A DNA stretch of 64,000 nucleotides from Glycocaulis sp. (GTDB lineage Bacteria > Pseudomonadota > Alphaproteobacteria > Caulobacterales > Maricaulaceae). Under the pieces are notes generated by a model. The model was not told the DNA's origin. It ran no database searches and saw only the letters and a program-made list of their open reading frames with translations. Both the position numbers and the translations under genes were made by a program. The stretch lies in the NCBI GenBank assembly GCA_022565665.1, contig JAIUMI010000007.1:1-64000 (forward strand), given 5' to 3'. This document shows positions 29,057-38,600 of this stretch, in pieces. Numbering within the stretch: the stretch's first letter is position 1; each line of letters begins with the position of its first letter.

Positions 29057-32000
29057 ATGGCCCGCCCCGCTGCTATCGCCCCTGCCGTGCCGTTGCTGGA
29101 CTGGGACGGGCTGGATGATGGGAAGTTTGCCCCCGAAGGCGAGCGGGTAAAGGCGCTGAACAAGGCAGCGGGCCTGTCGCCCGAGGCGCGTTCCAGGGTG
29201 TCTGCAGCGGCGATCGATCTGGTTGAGCGCGCCCGCACCTCCACCCGGCAGACCGGGCTGATGGAATCCTTCCTTCAGGAGTTTGGCCTCTCCAACAAGG
29301 AAGGTCTCGCCCTGATGTGTCTGGCCGAAGCGCTGCTGCGCGTGCCGGATGCCAAGACCGCCGATGCGCTGATTGCGGAGAAGATCGGGTCGGGCGCGTG
29401 GGGCGAACATGCCTGGAAGTCGGAGAACTGGCTGGTCAATGCCTCTACGCTGGGCCTCATGCTGTCGGGCTCGCTGATGGAAGTGGACCCGGCAGCACGT
29501 AAGGATCCGGGCGATTATTTCCGCGCCGTGGCAGGCCGGGTGGGCGAGCCGGTCATCCGGGCCGCCACCCGTCAGGCCATGCGCATTCTGGGCGAACAGT
29601 TCGTGCTGGGCCGCAACATCAAGGCCGCGATTCGGCGCGGGCATGGCTGGAAAGTGCCGGCTGGCCATTATCCGCTTTTCTCGTTCGACATGCTGGGTGA
29701 GGGCGCGCGCACGGCCCATGACGCGGCGCGCTATCACCAGCGCTATATGGATGCGATCGCCGCCGTGGCCGCTGCCCGGCAGGACGGGCCGGTGGAGGCG
29801 GTGGACGGGGTGTCGGTCAAGCTCTCCGCCCTGCACCCGCGCTATAACGTGCTGAAAAGCGACCGGCTCTGGACCGAACTCTATCCCAAAGTGCTAGAAC
29901 AGGCCGAGGCCGCCAAGGCGGCCAATATCGGCTTCTGTCTTGATGCTGAAGAATCAGACCGGCTCGTCATCTCGCTGATGATCCTGGAGCAGTTGGCGCA
30001 CGAACCCTCGCTCTCGGGCTGGAACGGGCTCGGACTGGCCCTGCAGGCCTATCAGAAGCGCGCTCAGGGCGTGATCGCGAAGCTGGCGGAGCTCGGCCGC
30101 GCCAGCGGGCGCAGGCTCATGGTGCGCCTCGTGAAGGGCGCCTACTGGGATACCGAAATCAAGTTTGCCCAGATGAATGGCTGGCCGGATTTCCCGGTCT
30201 GGAGCACCAAGGCCGCGACCGATCTCAATTATCTCGTCTGTGCCCGCGCACTCCTGTCAGAGCCGGCCAGCATCTATCCCCAGTTTGCGACCCATAACGC
30301 GCATTCGCTGTGTGCCGTGCGCGAGATCGCGGCGGAACTCGGCAATGATGCCTACGAGTTTCAGCGCCTGCACGGCATGGGCGAGCCGCTCTACAACGCG
30401 GCAGCGGACGCGTTCGACTTAAGACCGGTGCGCGTCTATGCGCCCGTCGGCAGCCATGAGGATCTGCTGCCCTATCTGGTGCGCCGGCTGCTGGAGAACG
30501 GGGCGAATACCTCCTTCGTCCACTCTTTTCTTGATCCGGACGTGCCGGCTGCCGATGTAGCGCGCGGACCGTTCGAGGGTGCGGACAGTATTGACCGCCA
30601 CCCCTTCATCGCCGCTCCGCCCCAGATTTACGGACCTGCCCGAATGAACGCCAAGGGCACCGACCTCACCCAGGCGCGCGTGCGGGCAGAGCTCGCCAGC
30701 GCGCAAGCCATTTTCGACAAGGCCATGCCGCACAGCTGCGGTCCGCTCATTGCCGGCAAGGAGAAGGCGGGCAGCACCCGCGAGCTCGTCTCACCTGCCG
30801 ATCTCTCTGTTATCGTAAGCAAGGTCAGTGAAGCCGATGAGGCGATGGTCAATGCCGCCTTTGAAACCGCTCACGAGGCGTTTGAGGGCTGGGACGGCAA
30901 GGGCGGCCCGGCCCGCGCAGCCATTCTGCGCAAGATGGCGGACGCCCTGGAGGCAGAGACGCCGCGCTTCATGGCGATCCTGACCCGCGAGGCGGGCAAG
31001 ACGCTGGGTGATGGCGTGGCAGAAGTGCGCGAGGCGGTCGATTTCCTGCGCTATTATGCAGCCGAGGCCGAGACCAAGTTCGGCCATGCGGACCGGCTTC
31101 CCGGGCCGGCGGGGGAAACCAATCATCTCGAGCTGGCGGGCAAGGGTGTCTTTGCTTGCATCAGCCCGTGGAACTTCCCGCTGGCAATTTTTACAGGTCA
31201 GCTCGCGGCCGCGCTGGCAGCGGGCAATACAGTGGTGGCCAAGCCCGCAGAGCAGACGCCGCTGGTCGCCTGTGAAGCCGTAAAGCTCTTCTTCAGGGCT
31301 GGCCTTCCCAAAGACGTGCTCCAGCTGGTGCCCGGTGATGGCAAGGTCGGCGCGATGATGACCAGCCACCCGCTGCTGGCAGGTGTCGCCTTCACCGGCT
31401 CCACCGACGTCGCGCGGATCATCAACCGGACGCTGGCGGAACGTGACGGTCCGATCCTGCCGCTGATTGCCGAGACGGGCGGGCTCAACGCCATGTTCGT
31501 CGATACCTCGGCCCTGAAAGAGCAGGTGATCGATGATGTGATCGTTTCCGCCTTCGGTTCGGCGGGTCAGCGCTGCTCGGCCCTGCGCATCCTCTTCGTG
31601 CCGAATGAAACCGCAGACAGCCTGATCGAGGGCCTGAAAGGCGCGATGGATGCGCTCGATATCGGCGATGCGGCCAATCCGGCGAGCGATGTCGGCCCGG
31701 TTATCGACGAGGATGCGCTGGCCATGCTCAAAGCCCATGAAGCCCGCATGGAGGCCGAAGCGACGATCCTGCATCGCGCGCCCATGGCGCCGGATGTGGC
31801 GGGCAAGGGACATTTCTTCGCTCCGCTTCTGGTCGAGCTCAGATCCATCGACACGATGGAGCGCGAGGTGTTCGGCCCCATACTCCATGTTGTACGTTAC
31901 AAGCGCTCGGAGTTGCCGAGGCTCGCCCGCGCACTCGCCGCCAAGGGCTATGGGCTGACGCTGGGTGTGCATTCGCGTCTCCAGCGATTTCTTGATTCGG

Positions 32001-32212
32001 TCCGCGAGGCCGTTCCGGCGGGCAATACTTATGTGAACCGGAACATGACCGGTGCGGTCGTCGGGGTGCAGCCCTTCGGCGGCGAGGGCCTGTCCGGGAC
32101 GGGCCCGAAAGCCGGGGGACCGCACTATCTCTACCGTTTCGCCGCAGAGCGGGTCGTCACGGTGAATATCTCCGCGCAAGGGGGCGATCCCGAACTGCTG
32201 AATCTGGGGTGA
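29057..32212 (+). CDS. putA: Bifunctional proline dehydrogenase / P5C dehydrogenase
   Basis: Oxidises proline to glutamate in two steps, passing electrons to quinone through FAD. 1051 residues from ATG 29057 (MARPAAIAP, GGAGAC upstream); the frame is open from 28979. The proline dehydrogenase barrel spans about 90-450 (RLVKGAYWDTEIK), and the aldehyde dehydrogenase about 500-1040 with FACISPWNFPLAIF, the general-base Glu in ETGGLN and the catalytic Cys840 in GQRCSALR. There is no N-terminal ribbon-helix-helix, so this form does not repress its own gene. Divergent from the GT4 gene. Confidence 0.93.
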   Translation: MARPAAIAPAVPLLDWDGLDDGKFAPEGERVKALNKAAGLSPEARSRVSAAAIDLVERARTSTRQTGLMESFLQEFGLSNKEGLALMCLAEALLRVPDAKTADALIAEKIGSGAWGEHAWKSENWLVNASTLGLMLSGSLMEVDPAARKDPGDYFRAVAGRVGEPVIRAATRQAMRILGEQFVLGRNIKAAIRRGHGWKVPAGHYPLFSFDMLGEGARTAHDAARYHQRYMDAIAAVAAARQDGPVEAVDGVSVKLSALHPRYNVLKSDRLWTELYPKVLEQAEAAKAANIGFCLDAEESDRLVISLMILEQLAHEPSLSGWNGLGLALQAYQKRAQGVIAKLAELGRASGRRLMVRLVKGAYWDTEIKFAQMNGWPDFPVWSTKAATDLNYLVCARALLSEPASIYPQFATHNAHSLCAVREIAAELGNDAYEFQRLHGMGEPLYNAAADAFDLRPVRVYAPVGSHEDLLPYLVRRLLENGANTSFVHSFLDPDVPAADVARGPFEGADSIDRHPFIAAPPQIYGPARMNAKGTDLTQARVRAELASAQAIFDKAMPHSCGPLIAGKEKAGSTRELVSPADLSVIVSKVSEADEAMVNAAFETAHEAFEGWDGKGGPARAAILRKMADALEAETPRFMAILTREAGKTLGDGVAEVREAVDFLRYYAAEAETKFGHADRLPGPAGETNHLELAGKGVFACISPWNFPLAIFTGQLAAALAAGNTVVAKPAEQTPLVACEAVKLFFRAGLPKDVLQLVPGDGKVGAMMTSHPLLAGVAFTGSTDVARIINRTLAERDGPILPLIAETGGLNAMFVDTSALKEQVIDDVIVSAFGSAGQRCSALRILFVPNETADSLIEGLKGAMDALDIGDAANPASDVGPVIDEDALAMLKAHEARMEAEATILHRAPMAPDVAGKGHFFAPLLVELRSIDTMEREVFGPILHVVRYKRSELPRLARALAAKGYGLTLGVHSRLQRFLDSVREAVPAGNTYVNRNMTGAVVGVQPFGGEGLSGTGPKAGGPHYLYRFAAERVVTVNISAQGGDPELLNLG

Positions 32213-32377
32213 GACGGGTTTCGTGCGGCCGCTGCGATTTCCACATTTAATGTCAGCAGGGCTATCGCCCCGAAAGCGTTAAAGAGTCCGGCTACGGACC
32301 GGTTTGTGGTAAGGGTTCGTTAACTAAAAAGTTGGCTCCGGACGCTTTAGGGGCGTTGACGCTTGGCAGGACCCTCA

Positions 32378-32424
32378 GCACTATATGTTGCGGTTTCCGG
32401 GGGAAGCCACACAGCATGTATAGG
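32378..32424 (+). promoter_or_regulatory. Candidate tandem NrdR boxes upstream of nrdA
   Basis: Box 1 (32378-32393) contains CACTATATGTTGCG, which matches 12 of 14 core bases of the NrdR-box consensus ACACTATATATTGTGT as I know it. Box 2 (32409-32424, ACACAGCATGTATAGG) is weaker, 8 of 16. Their centres are 31 bases apart, three helical turns, which is the spacing typical of NrdR box pairs in front of ribonucleotide reductase genes. The start codon of nrdA is 80 bases downstream. Confidence 0.55.
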
Positions 32425-32503
32425 ATTCTGTTAAGGCAGCGCGCTTTTCACTGGCCCTGCGCCAAGGACTTTTGCGCCCTGTTATCAAGGAGCGGTTTGC
32501 ATC

Positions 32504-34384
32504 ATGACGCCGTTTGACTCTGCCCCGATGTCCGGCACCGCCACGCAAGGCGCGCAGCGTTCGCGACGCGGCAAACCCAAGGCCGTTACCCTGCGCCTTG
32601 TGGAGAGCGTGAAGACCGATCCGTCGCGCGATGCGCTGCTGACCGATTTCGGCAAGAAGACGCTCGTTGACCGCTATCTGCTGCCGGGCGAATCCTATCA
32701 GGACATGTTTGCGCGCGTGGCCATCGCCTACGCTGACGATCTGCCCCATGCCCAACGGCTTTACGACTACATGTCGCGGCTCTGGTTCATGCCCGCCACG
32801 CCGGTTCTCTCCAATGGCGGGGCCGAGCGCGGTCTGCCGATTTCCTGCTTCCTGAACTCGGTGGGTGATTCGCTCGACGATATCGTCTCCACCTGGACGG
32901 AGAATGTGTGGCTGGCCTCCAATGGCGGCGGTATCGGCACCTATTGGGGCAGCGTTCGCTCCATCGGCGAGAAGGTCGGCCAGAACGGGCAGACCTCGGG
33001 CATCATCCCCTTCATCCGCGTGATGGATTCGCTGACCCTCGCGATTTCTCAAGGCTCGCTGCGCCGCGGTTCGGCGGCTGTCTATCTGGACATCCACCAT
33101 CCCGAGATCGAGGAATTCCTTGAGATCCGTAAGCCCAGCGGCGATTTCAACCGCAAGAGCCTCAATCTCCATCACGGCCTCAACATCACCGATGAGTTCA
33201 TGGAAGCGGTGCGCGAAGACGCCGATTTCCCGCTCATCTCTCCGAAATCGGGCGAGGTGGTGAAGTCCGTCTCCGCGCGCAAGCTCTGGCAGAAAATCCT
33301 GGAACTGCGCCTGCAGACCGGCGAGCCCTACATCATCTTCTCCGATACGGTGAACAACGCCCTGCCGGCCTTCCAGAAGAAGCTGGGCCTGAAAGTGCGC
33401 CAGTCCAATCTGTGCTCGGAAATCATGCTGCCGACCGGCGTCGACCATCTCGGGCGCGACCGCACGGCGGTGTGCTGCCTGTCCTCGGTCAATGCGGAGA
33501 AATTCCTGGAGTGGAAGGACGATCCGCTCTTCATCGAGGATCTGTTCCGCTTTCTGGACAATGTGCTGCAGGACTTCATCGACCGCGCGCCGGACGAGAT
33601 GGACCGCGCCACCTATTCGGCCTGGCGCGAACGCTCTGTCGGCCTTGGCCTGATGGGCTTCCATTCTTTCCTGCAGGCGCTCAATATTCCGTTTGAATCG
33701 GCCATGGCGGCCAGCTGGAACCGCAAGCTGTTCAAGCATTTGCGCCAGGGTGCGGACCGGGCATCGGTGAAACTCGCCGAAGAGCGCGGGGCCTGCCCGG
33801 ATGCAGCCGAAAGCGGCATCAAGGCGCGCTTCTCCCACAAGCTCGCCATTGCGCCGACAGCGTCGATCTCGATCATCTGTGGCGGGACGAGTGCCGGCAT
33901 CGAGCCGATTCCGGCCAACGTCTACACCCACAAGACGCTGTCGGGCTCCTTCACGGTGAAGAACCCCTATCTGGAAAAACTCCTTGAGGAGAAGGGCATC
34001 AACACGCCCGCCACCTGGAACTCCATCCTCGAGCATGAGGGCTCTGTCCAGCATCTCGACGCGCTCAGCCAGGACGAGAAGGACGTGTTCAAGACCGCCT
34101 TCGAACTCGACCAGCGCTGGGTGATCGAGCATGCCGGTGACCGTACGCCCTTTATCTGTCAGGCCCAGTCGCTGAACATCTTCCTGCCGGGTGATGTCGA
34201 TAAGTGGGACCTGCACATGCTGCACTGGACGGCGTGGGAAAAGGGCATCAAGTCGCTCTATTACTGCCGCTCCAAATCGGTTCAGCGCACCGCCTTTGCC
34301 GGCGCCGAAGGCAAGGATGGCATGGACAGCGCCATGCAGGCGGCCGTGCGTACCGAATATGAGGAATGTCTGGCCTGCCAGTAG
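32504..34384 (+). CDS. nrdA: Class I ribonucleoside-diphosphate reductase, alpha subunit
   Basis: Reduces ribonucleotides to deoxyribonucleotides with a radical supplied by NrdB. 626 residues; AAGGAG lies 12 bases before the ATG. The substrate-site motif is FMPATPVLSNGG, the paired redox cysteines are in PISCFLNS and CCLSSVN, a further conserved Cys motif is NLCSEI, and the C-terminal shuttle pair is EECLACQ. The barrel motif APTASISIICGGTSAG is present. There is no N-terminal ATP-cone, so the usual dATP off-switch is missing from this chain. No nrdB gene is adjacent; it must lie elsewhere. No cobalamin riboswitch precedes it, in line with class I. Confidence 0.88.
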   Translation: MTPFDSAPMSGTATQGAQRSRRGKPKAVTLRLVESVKTDPSRDALLTDFGKKTLVDRYLLPGESYQDMFARVAIAYADDLPHAQRLYDYMSRLWFMPATPVLSNGGAERGLPISCFLNSVGDSLDDIVSTWTENVWLASNGGGIGTYWGSVRSIGEKVGQNGQTSGIIPFIRVMDSLTLAISQGSLRRGSAAVYLDIHHPEIEEFLEIRKPSGDFNRKSLNLHHGLNITDEFMEAVREDADFPLISPKSGEVVKSVSARKLWQKILELRLQTGEPYIIFSDTVNNALPAFQKKLGLKVRQSNLCSEIMLPTGVDHLGRDRTAVCCLSSVNAEKFLEWKDDPLFIEDLFRFLDNVLQDFIDRAPDEMDRATYSAWRERSVGLGLMGFHSFLQALNIPFESAMAASWNRKLFKHLRQGADRASVKLAEERGACPDAAESGIKARFSHKLAIAPTASISIICGGTSAGIEPIPANVYTHKTLSGSFTVKNPYLEKLLEEKGINTPATWNSILEHEGSVQHLDALSQDEKDVFKTAFELDQRWVIEHAGDRTPFICQAQSLNIFLPGDVDKWDLHMLHWTAWEKGIKSLYYCRSKSVQRTAFAGAEGKDGMDSAMQAAVRTEYEECLACQ

Positions 34385-34394
34385 GCCGGTCAGC

Positions 34395-34429
34395 CAGGAC
34401 AACCGGGCCGGAAAAGCCCGGTTGTCCTG
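34395..34429 (+). terminator. Strong hairpin terminator after nrdA
   Basis: Fourteen-base perfect arms CAGGACAACCGGGC (34395-34408) and GCCCGGTTGTCCTG (34416-34429) with loop CGGAAAA, starting 11 bases after the nrdA stop. The following CTCTTCGC is only weakly T-rich, so it may act as a 3'-end stabiliser as well as a terminator. Confidence 0.75.
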
Positions 34430-34582
34430 CTCTTCGCGTGCAACCCTTTGTGTTAAAATGAGGATTTGTGCGTTCATCGCACGTTAAGCCCGGCTGGCCG
34501 AAAAGTAAGGCAACAAGACGCGGAACGCGCTATACTGCTTTTGCGTATTCAAGGTGACGACAACGGCCTGGGGAGCGCCATC

Positions 34583-35491
34583 GTGACCACAACACGGACC
34601 CGTCTCTGGAGTGCCAAGCGCCGTCTGGCCAGTGCCGGACCGGTCGCTGCGATAATTGCGCTCCTTGCCGGTCCTGCGCTCGCGCAGAGCGAGCTTCCCG
34701 CGATCGAGCCGGACAATCTGATCATTGCGCCCCTGCTGGAAGAAACGGCCGATGCTCCGCTTCCGTCGATTGGCTTCATGTGGGCCGAAGGCGAAGAGGG
34801 CTGGCGTATTGGTGATTCGACTGCCGGTGACGCCTCCTTCATCGCCCGCAATGTGCTGACCAGCCGGGCGCCGATAACGGTGCGCCGCTCGCTGGGCGTG
34901 TTTTCCGCGCCTCAGGCGGTCATCGCCCGCACCGCCAGCGGCGGCTATGTCACCGTTTCGGTGCTCGACAGCGAACGGCCCAATGCGATCACCGCGGCGT
35001 TGACGCCTGATGGCATCGATATGCCGGCCTGGGCTTTCTCCGCCCAGCGTGACCGCCACCGTTCCGTCGCCCTGCGCTATGAAGGCCGGTTTGACAGCTA
35101 TGGCGGTGTTGACGGGCTGGATGTCGGCATCCGCCCGCGCGCCGGTCTGGCGATGGGCGACCAGGGTTCGGCAACCGAGTTTGGTGCCACCATCCGGCTC
35201 GGCCAGTATCTCGATAGCAGTGACGATGCGCGCAGCGGCTGGTGGTTCTTTGCCGGTGCAGACCGCCAGGCGGTGATCATCGAACCGGGCCAGCGCTTTG
35301 ATCTGCGCTCGGCGCTGACTCTCCAGCCTTACGCCATGGTGGGCGATGCGCAGGCCGGTCTTGCAATGCGGCTTTACGGCGCGGATCTCTCACTGGCCTA
35401 TGTCCGCCGGGAAACCAGCTGGTCCATGCCGGCCCAGTCCTGGGACACGGCCGAGGACTTTGCCGCCTTCTCGCTGACCTTCCGGCGCTAG
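34583..35491 (+). CDS. Exported outer-membrane barrel candidate (LpxR/DUF2219-like C-terminus)
   Basis: 302 residues from GTG 34583, chosen because GGGGAG precedes it and a good signal peptide then begins (basic TRLWSAKRRL, hydrophobic PVAAIIALLAGPALA, cleavage before QSEL). The frame is open from 34466. The mature part alternates hydrophobic and polar residues as in a beta-barrel. The last third (SGWWFFAGADRQAV, VGDAQAGLAMRLYGADLSLAYV, ending in SLTFRR) resembles the C-terminus of DUF2219/LpxR lipid A deacylases. I see no clear catalytic residues, so an enzyme role is uncertain. Convergent with the methionine operon. Confidence 0.6.
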   Translation: MTTTRTRLWSAKRRLASAGPVAAIIALLAGPALAQSELPAIEPDNLIIAPLLEETADAPLPSIGFMWAEGEEGWRIGDSTAGDASFIARNVLTSRAPITVRRSLGVFSAPQAVIARTASGGYVTVSVLDSERPNAITAALTPDGIDMPAWAFSAQRDRHRSVALRYEGRFDSYGGVDGLDVGIRPRAGLAMGDQGSATEFGATIRLGQYLDSSDDARSGWWFFAGADRQAVIIEPGQRFDLRSALTLQPYAMVGDAQAGLAMRLYGADLSLAYVRRETSWSMPAQSWDTAEDFAAFSLTFRR

Positions 35492-35503
35492 CCAGCCTTC
35501 AGG

Positions 35504-36658
35504 TCAGACGGCTTTCAGGGCCGCGTCGAGATCGCGCCAGAGATCGCCCTCATCTTCCAGTCCCACCGACAGCCTGACCAGCGTATCGCTTATGCCTGCG
35601 CCCGCGCGCGCTTCCGGCGTCATGGCGGCATGAGTCATCAGGGCCGGAATGCACACAAGGCTCTCCGCGCCACCGAGCGACTGGGCGAGGGTGAACAGCT
35701 CCAGCCGCTTCACAAAGGCGCGCGCATCGCTCCTGATCTCCAGTGCCAATAACGGCCCGAAGCCCGATTGCTGACGCACCGCGATTTCATGGCCGGGATG
35801 ACCGGGCAGGCCGGGATAGTCCACCCGGGTCACTTCCGGGTGCGCCGCGAGGCGCTTCGCAAGCACCAGCGCCGTTGCGGACTGTGCTTTCGCGCGCAGC
35901 GGCAAGGTGCGCAGCCCCCGCATGGCGAGAAACGCATCAAACGCGCCAAGCCCTGTCCCCGCGGCATTCATCCACCAGTGATAGCGCTCATGAGCTTCAG
36001 GAGAGGCCGCACACAGCGCGCCGCCCACCATGTCGGAATGGCCGTTGATCAGCTTGGTCAGCGAGCTCACCACCACGTCGGCGCCCAGCGCCAGCGGGCG
36101 CTGCAGGGCCGGAGAGAGGACGGTGTTATCCACCGCCACCAGCGCGCCCGCCGCCCGGCCAAGCGCCGCGGCTCTTTCCAGATCGGTGATCCGCAGGCGG
36201 GGATTGGAGGGCGTCTCCAGAAAGAGCAGCACCGCCCCCGGTTGCAGCGCGGCTTTCAGCGCTTGTGTGTCGGTCGCATCGGCATAGACCAGATCGAACC
36301 GGCCATGGGCGGCGCGGGCGTTGAACAGGCGCTGCGTGCCGCCATAGCAGTCATGGGCGGCTACTACACGCGCGCCCGGCGGCAGATCATTGAGCAGCAG
36401 GTCTATGGCCGCCATGCCCGAAGCAGTAAGGCAGGCCCCGGCCGCCCCTTCCAGCTCCGCGACCGCTTTCGCCAGCAGAGCGCGCGTCGGCGTTGACGTG
36501 CGCGCATAATCAAATGCGCCGGGACGGCCCGCCTCGGCGCGCACATAGGTCGCTGCCACGCTGATCGGGGCGACGACGCCCTCATGGCCGGGATCGGCAT
36601 TGATACCGGCGCGCGCTGCGCGCGTGGCAAGGCCGTGTGTGTGATCCTTCTCGCTCAT
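35504..36658 (-). CDS. Trans-sulfuration family PLP enzyme (MetB/MetC/MetZ type)
   Basis: 384 residues of the Cys/Met metabolism PLP family. It has YARTSTPTRALLAKAVAELE, the cofactor-stacking region GACLTASGMAAI, VDNT, and the Schiff-base lysine in SLTKLINGHSDMVGGA. As the last gene of a hom-metX operon it most likely uses the acylated homoserine made by MetX, as cystathionine gamma-synthase or as a direct sulfhydrylase; motifs alone do not separate these from cystathionine beta-lyase. The start overlaps the metX stop by ATGA, so the genes are translationally coupled. Confidence 0.8.
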   Translation of the reverse strand: MSEKDHTHGLATRAARAGINADPGHEGVVAPISVAATYVRAEAGRPGAFDYARTSTPTRALLAKAVAELEGAAGACLTASGMAAIDLLLNDLPPGARVVAAHDCYGGTQRLFNARAAHGRFDLVYADATDTQALKAALQPGAVLLFLETPSNPRLRITDLERAAALGRAAGALVAVDNTVLSPALQRPLALGADVVVSSLTKLINGHSDMVGGALCAASPEAHERYHWWMNAAGTGLGAFDAFLAMRGLRTLPLRAKAQSATALVLAKRLAAHPEVTRVDYPGLPGHPGHEIAVRQQSGFGPLLALEIRSDARAFVKRLELFTLAQSLGGAESLVCIPALMTHAAMTPEARAGAGISDTLVRLSVGLEDEGDLWRDLDAALKAV

Positions 36659-37608
36659 GGGGCTTTCAGGAAGGCGTTGACCTTGCCTGTCTCCTTCAGG
36701 AAGGCGTCATGGCCGTAGAGGCTGGAAATGCGGGTCAGCTGCGCGCCGGGAATACGCCCGGCAAGATCAGCGATATCGCTTGCCGGCACCAGCCGGTCTT
36801 CGTCGACCGCGAGAAGGCGTGTCGGCGCGCTGATCGCGCTGACATCCACCGCCACCGCGTCCATGGAATGCGATAGCGCCAGAAAACGCTCCGGGCGGGT
36901 GCGGGCGGCATAATCGCCGCCACGCGCGGCCAGATATGCTTCCACACCGTCGCCATCGCGCGAGCCGGGCTCGGGGTTGCGAAAGCGTGCGGCAAACTCA
37001 TCAGCCGTCCTGTAGGTCGTCATGGCAATGCGCCGGGCCAGATCAACGCCGCCGGCGCCATCACCGCGCGAAAGGCCGAAGCGCACGATATCGCGCTGGA
37101 TTGCCCTTAAGGCGGTACTCATCGGGTGCGGCCGGTCAGCCGCGCACAGCACGTCAAGGCGTGTCACACGCGCGCCGGCTTTCGCAGCCAGCGCCATCGC
37201 GATCATGCCGCCATAGGACGATCCCACCACGCGGAAGCGGTCAATGCCGGCCGCATCGGCCAGCGCCAGCAGGGCCTCGGCCTGATCATCCACTGTGGGA
37301 AAGGGCGCAACCTCTTCGGCCAGAAAGTCGAACGCCAGCAGGCGGGTTTCCAGCGGGTCAAGCGCATGGCCGGGTCCGGCCACGCCCGGGCACCAGCCTT
37401 CCCGCTCGGCATGATCGCCCAGCAGGAAACGATGGGCCGAAATACCGCCCAGCACGATCACGGCAGGTGCTCCCACCGGGCCGTAAACGCGCCCGCGCGT
37501 CTCCACCCACGCGCCGGAGCTCAGCTCCAGCGCACAGATATGATCCTCGGTGACGATATCAGGGGAAGATGCCGGACACTCGGCCTCCAGCGGGGATGCA
37601 CTGGTCAT
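36655..37608 (-). CDS. metX: Homoserine O-acyltransferase, MetX family
   Basis: An alpha/beta-hydrolase that activates homoserine with an acetyl or succinyl group in methionine synthesis. 317 residues, a little short for the family (usually 340-380). The nucleophile elbow is VVGSSYGGMIAMALAAKAG (Ser in the middle), the catalytic Asp is likely in LAVDEDRLVP, and the His is in SLYGHDAFLKE near the C-terminus. The start overlaps the hom stop (TGATG) and the stop overlaps the next start (ATGA). Acetyl versus succinyl specificity cannot be read here. Confidence 0.8.
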   Translation of the reverse strand: MTSASPLEAECPASSPDIVTEDHICALELSSGAWVETRGRVYGPVGAPAVIVLGGISAHRFLLGDHAEREGWCPGVAGPGHALDPLETRLLAFDFLAEEVAPFPTVDDQAEALLALADAAGIDRFRVVGSSYGGMIAMALAAKAGARVTRLDVLCAADRPHPMSTALRAIQRDIVRFGLSRGDGAGGVDLARRIAMTTYRTADEFAARFRNPEPGSRDGDGVEAYLAARGGDYAARTRPERFLALSHSMDAVAVDVSAISAPTRLLAVDEDRLVPASDIADLAGRIPGAQLTRISSLYGHDAFLKETGKVNAFLKAP

Positions 37609-38588
37609 CAGCGCCGCTCCGCAAGCAGCCTTCTGATGTCTCCGATCATGCTGGCCGCTGTCGGCACACGCCCTGCGCCCTTGCCGGTCAGCACGATGCC
37701 CGGCGCGTCCTGCAGCTGGATCACGACCGCATTGCCTTCATCGCGCGTGCGGTAAAACACGCTGTCGGCGTCAACAAGGTCGAGGCGGATTGCGGCGTGC
37801 ACGCCGCCACCGGAACGGGCCAGACGCGCCACTTGGCGCAGCTTGCGGCCCTCACGCGCTGCCTTGGCGGCAAAGCCCGGAGCCAGATCGCGGATGGACT
37901 GGCGGGCGATCGTGTCCGGATCGATCTCAATCCCCCAGGCCGTGCGCGCGATGAGCGAGAGCTTGGCCGCCGCATCATCGCCATCCAGATCGGCGCTGGG
38001 ATCGGCCTCGGCAAAGCCGGCTTCCTGCGCCGCCTTCACCGCTTCGTCCAGCGATTGCCCGCTGGCCAGCCGGTCGAGCACGAAATTGGAGGTGCCGTTG
38101 ACGACGCCCTTGACGCCGATGATCTCGCGGCCCTTCCCGCGGGCAGCGGCCAGTGTTTCCAGCACCGGCACGCCGCCGCCCACTGCAGCGCTGTAAAGCA
38201 CCCGCCGCCCCTTGGCGCGCGCGGTCTCCACCAGATCGCCCCGGCGTGCCAGAACGGCCTTGTTGGCGGATACTACGTGCGCGCCCTGATCAACCGCGCG
38301 CTCGATGACCTGTTCGGCCAGTGCGCCGCCTGGAAGGGCCTCGATCACCAGATCGGGCTTCAGGGAGAGTGCCTCGGCAATGTCGGTGAAAACCGGAACG
38401 CCTTTCGGGCAGGCATCGCGGCGCGTGCGCACCACGATGGCCTGAAGCGCGACACCGACCGGCAGGCGCTCGGCCACGCCGCCGCCGACCACGCCATGAC
38501 CGATCAGCACCGCGCGCATGGTCCTGCCGGCCACATTGGGCCGGATGGCGGCATGGGGGGCGGGGCTGAGAGCGGCGAAGGCGGTCAT
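37608..38588 (-). CDS. hom: Homoserine dehydrogenase without ACT domain
   Basis: Reduces aspartate semialdehyde to homoserine. 326 residues from ATG 38588 (MTAFAAL), with AAGGG at 38596-38600 as ribosome-binding site; the frame is open to 38696. The Rossmann motif is LIGHGVVGGGVAERL, the substrate region VKGVVNGTSNFVLDRL, followed by AGFAEADPSADLDGDDAAAKL. Usual bacterial enzymes are about 430 residues with a C-terminal ACT domain that senses threonine; here the protein ends after the catalytic domain. With metX and a transsulfuration gene coupled behind it, it looks like a methionine-dedicated copy. A second hom with an ACT domain may exist elsewhere. Confidence 0.85.
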   Translation of the reverse strand: MTAFAALSPAPHAAIRPNVAGRTMRAVLIGHGVVGGGVAERLPVGVALQAIVVRTRRDACPKGVPVFTDIAEALSLKPDLVIEALPGGALAEQVIERAVDQGAHVVSANKAVLARRGDLVETARAKGRRVLYSAAVGGGVPVLETLAAARGKGREIIGVKGVVNGTSNFVLDRLASGQSLDEAVKAAQEAGFAEADPSADLDGDDAAAKLSLIARTAWGIEIDPDTIARQSIRDLAPGFAAKAAREGRKLRQVARLARSGGGVHAAIRLDLVDADSVFYRTRDEGNAVVIQLQDAPGIVLTGKGAGRVPTAASMIGDIRRLLAERR

Positions 38589-38600
38589 GACGAAACCCTT

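Noticed and set aside
32213-32503. Cobalamin riboswitch before the ribonucleotide reductase gene
   Set aside because: No B12-box or fitting fold seen, and the protein is class I, which does not use cobalamin.
32381-34477. 698-codon open frame opposite nrdA
   Set aside because: It mirrors the nrdA codon structure and has no motif, ribosome-binding site or plausible protein composition.
32280-34500. CtrA boxes (TTAA-N7-TTAAC) near nrdA and the exported protein
   Set aside because: Several single TTAA or TTAAC halves occur, but none has the partner half at the right spacing.
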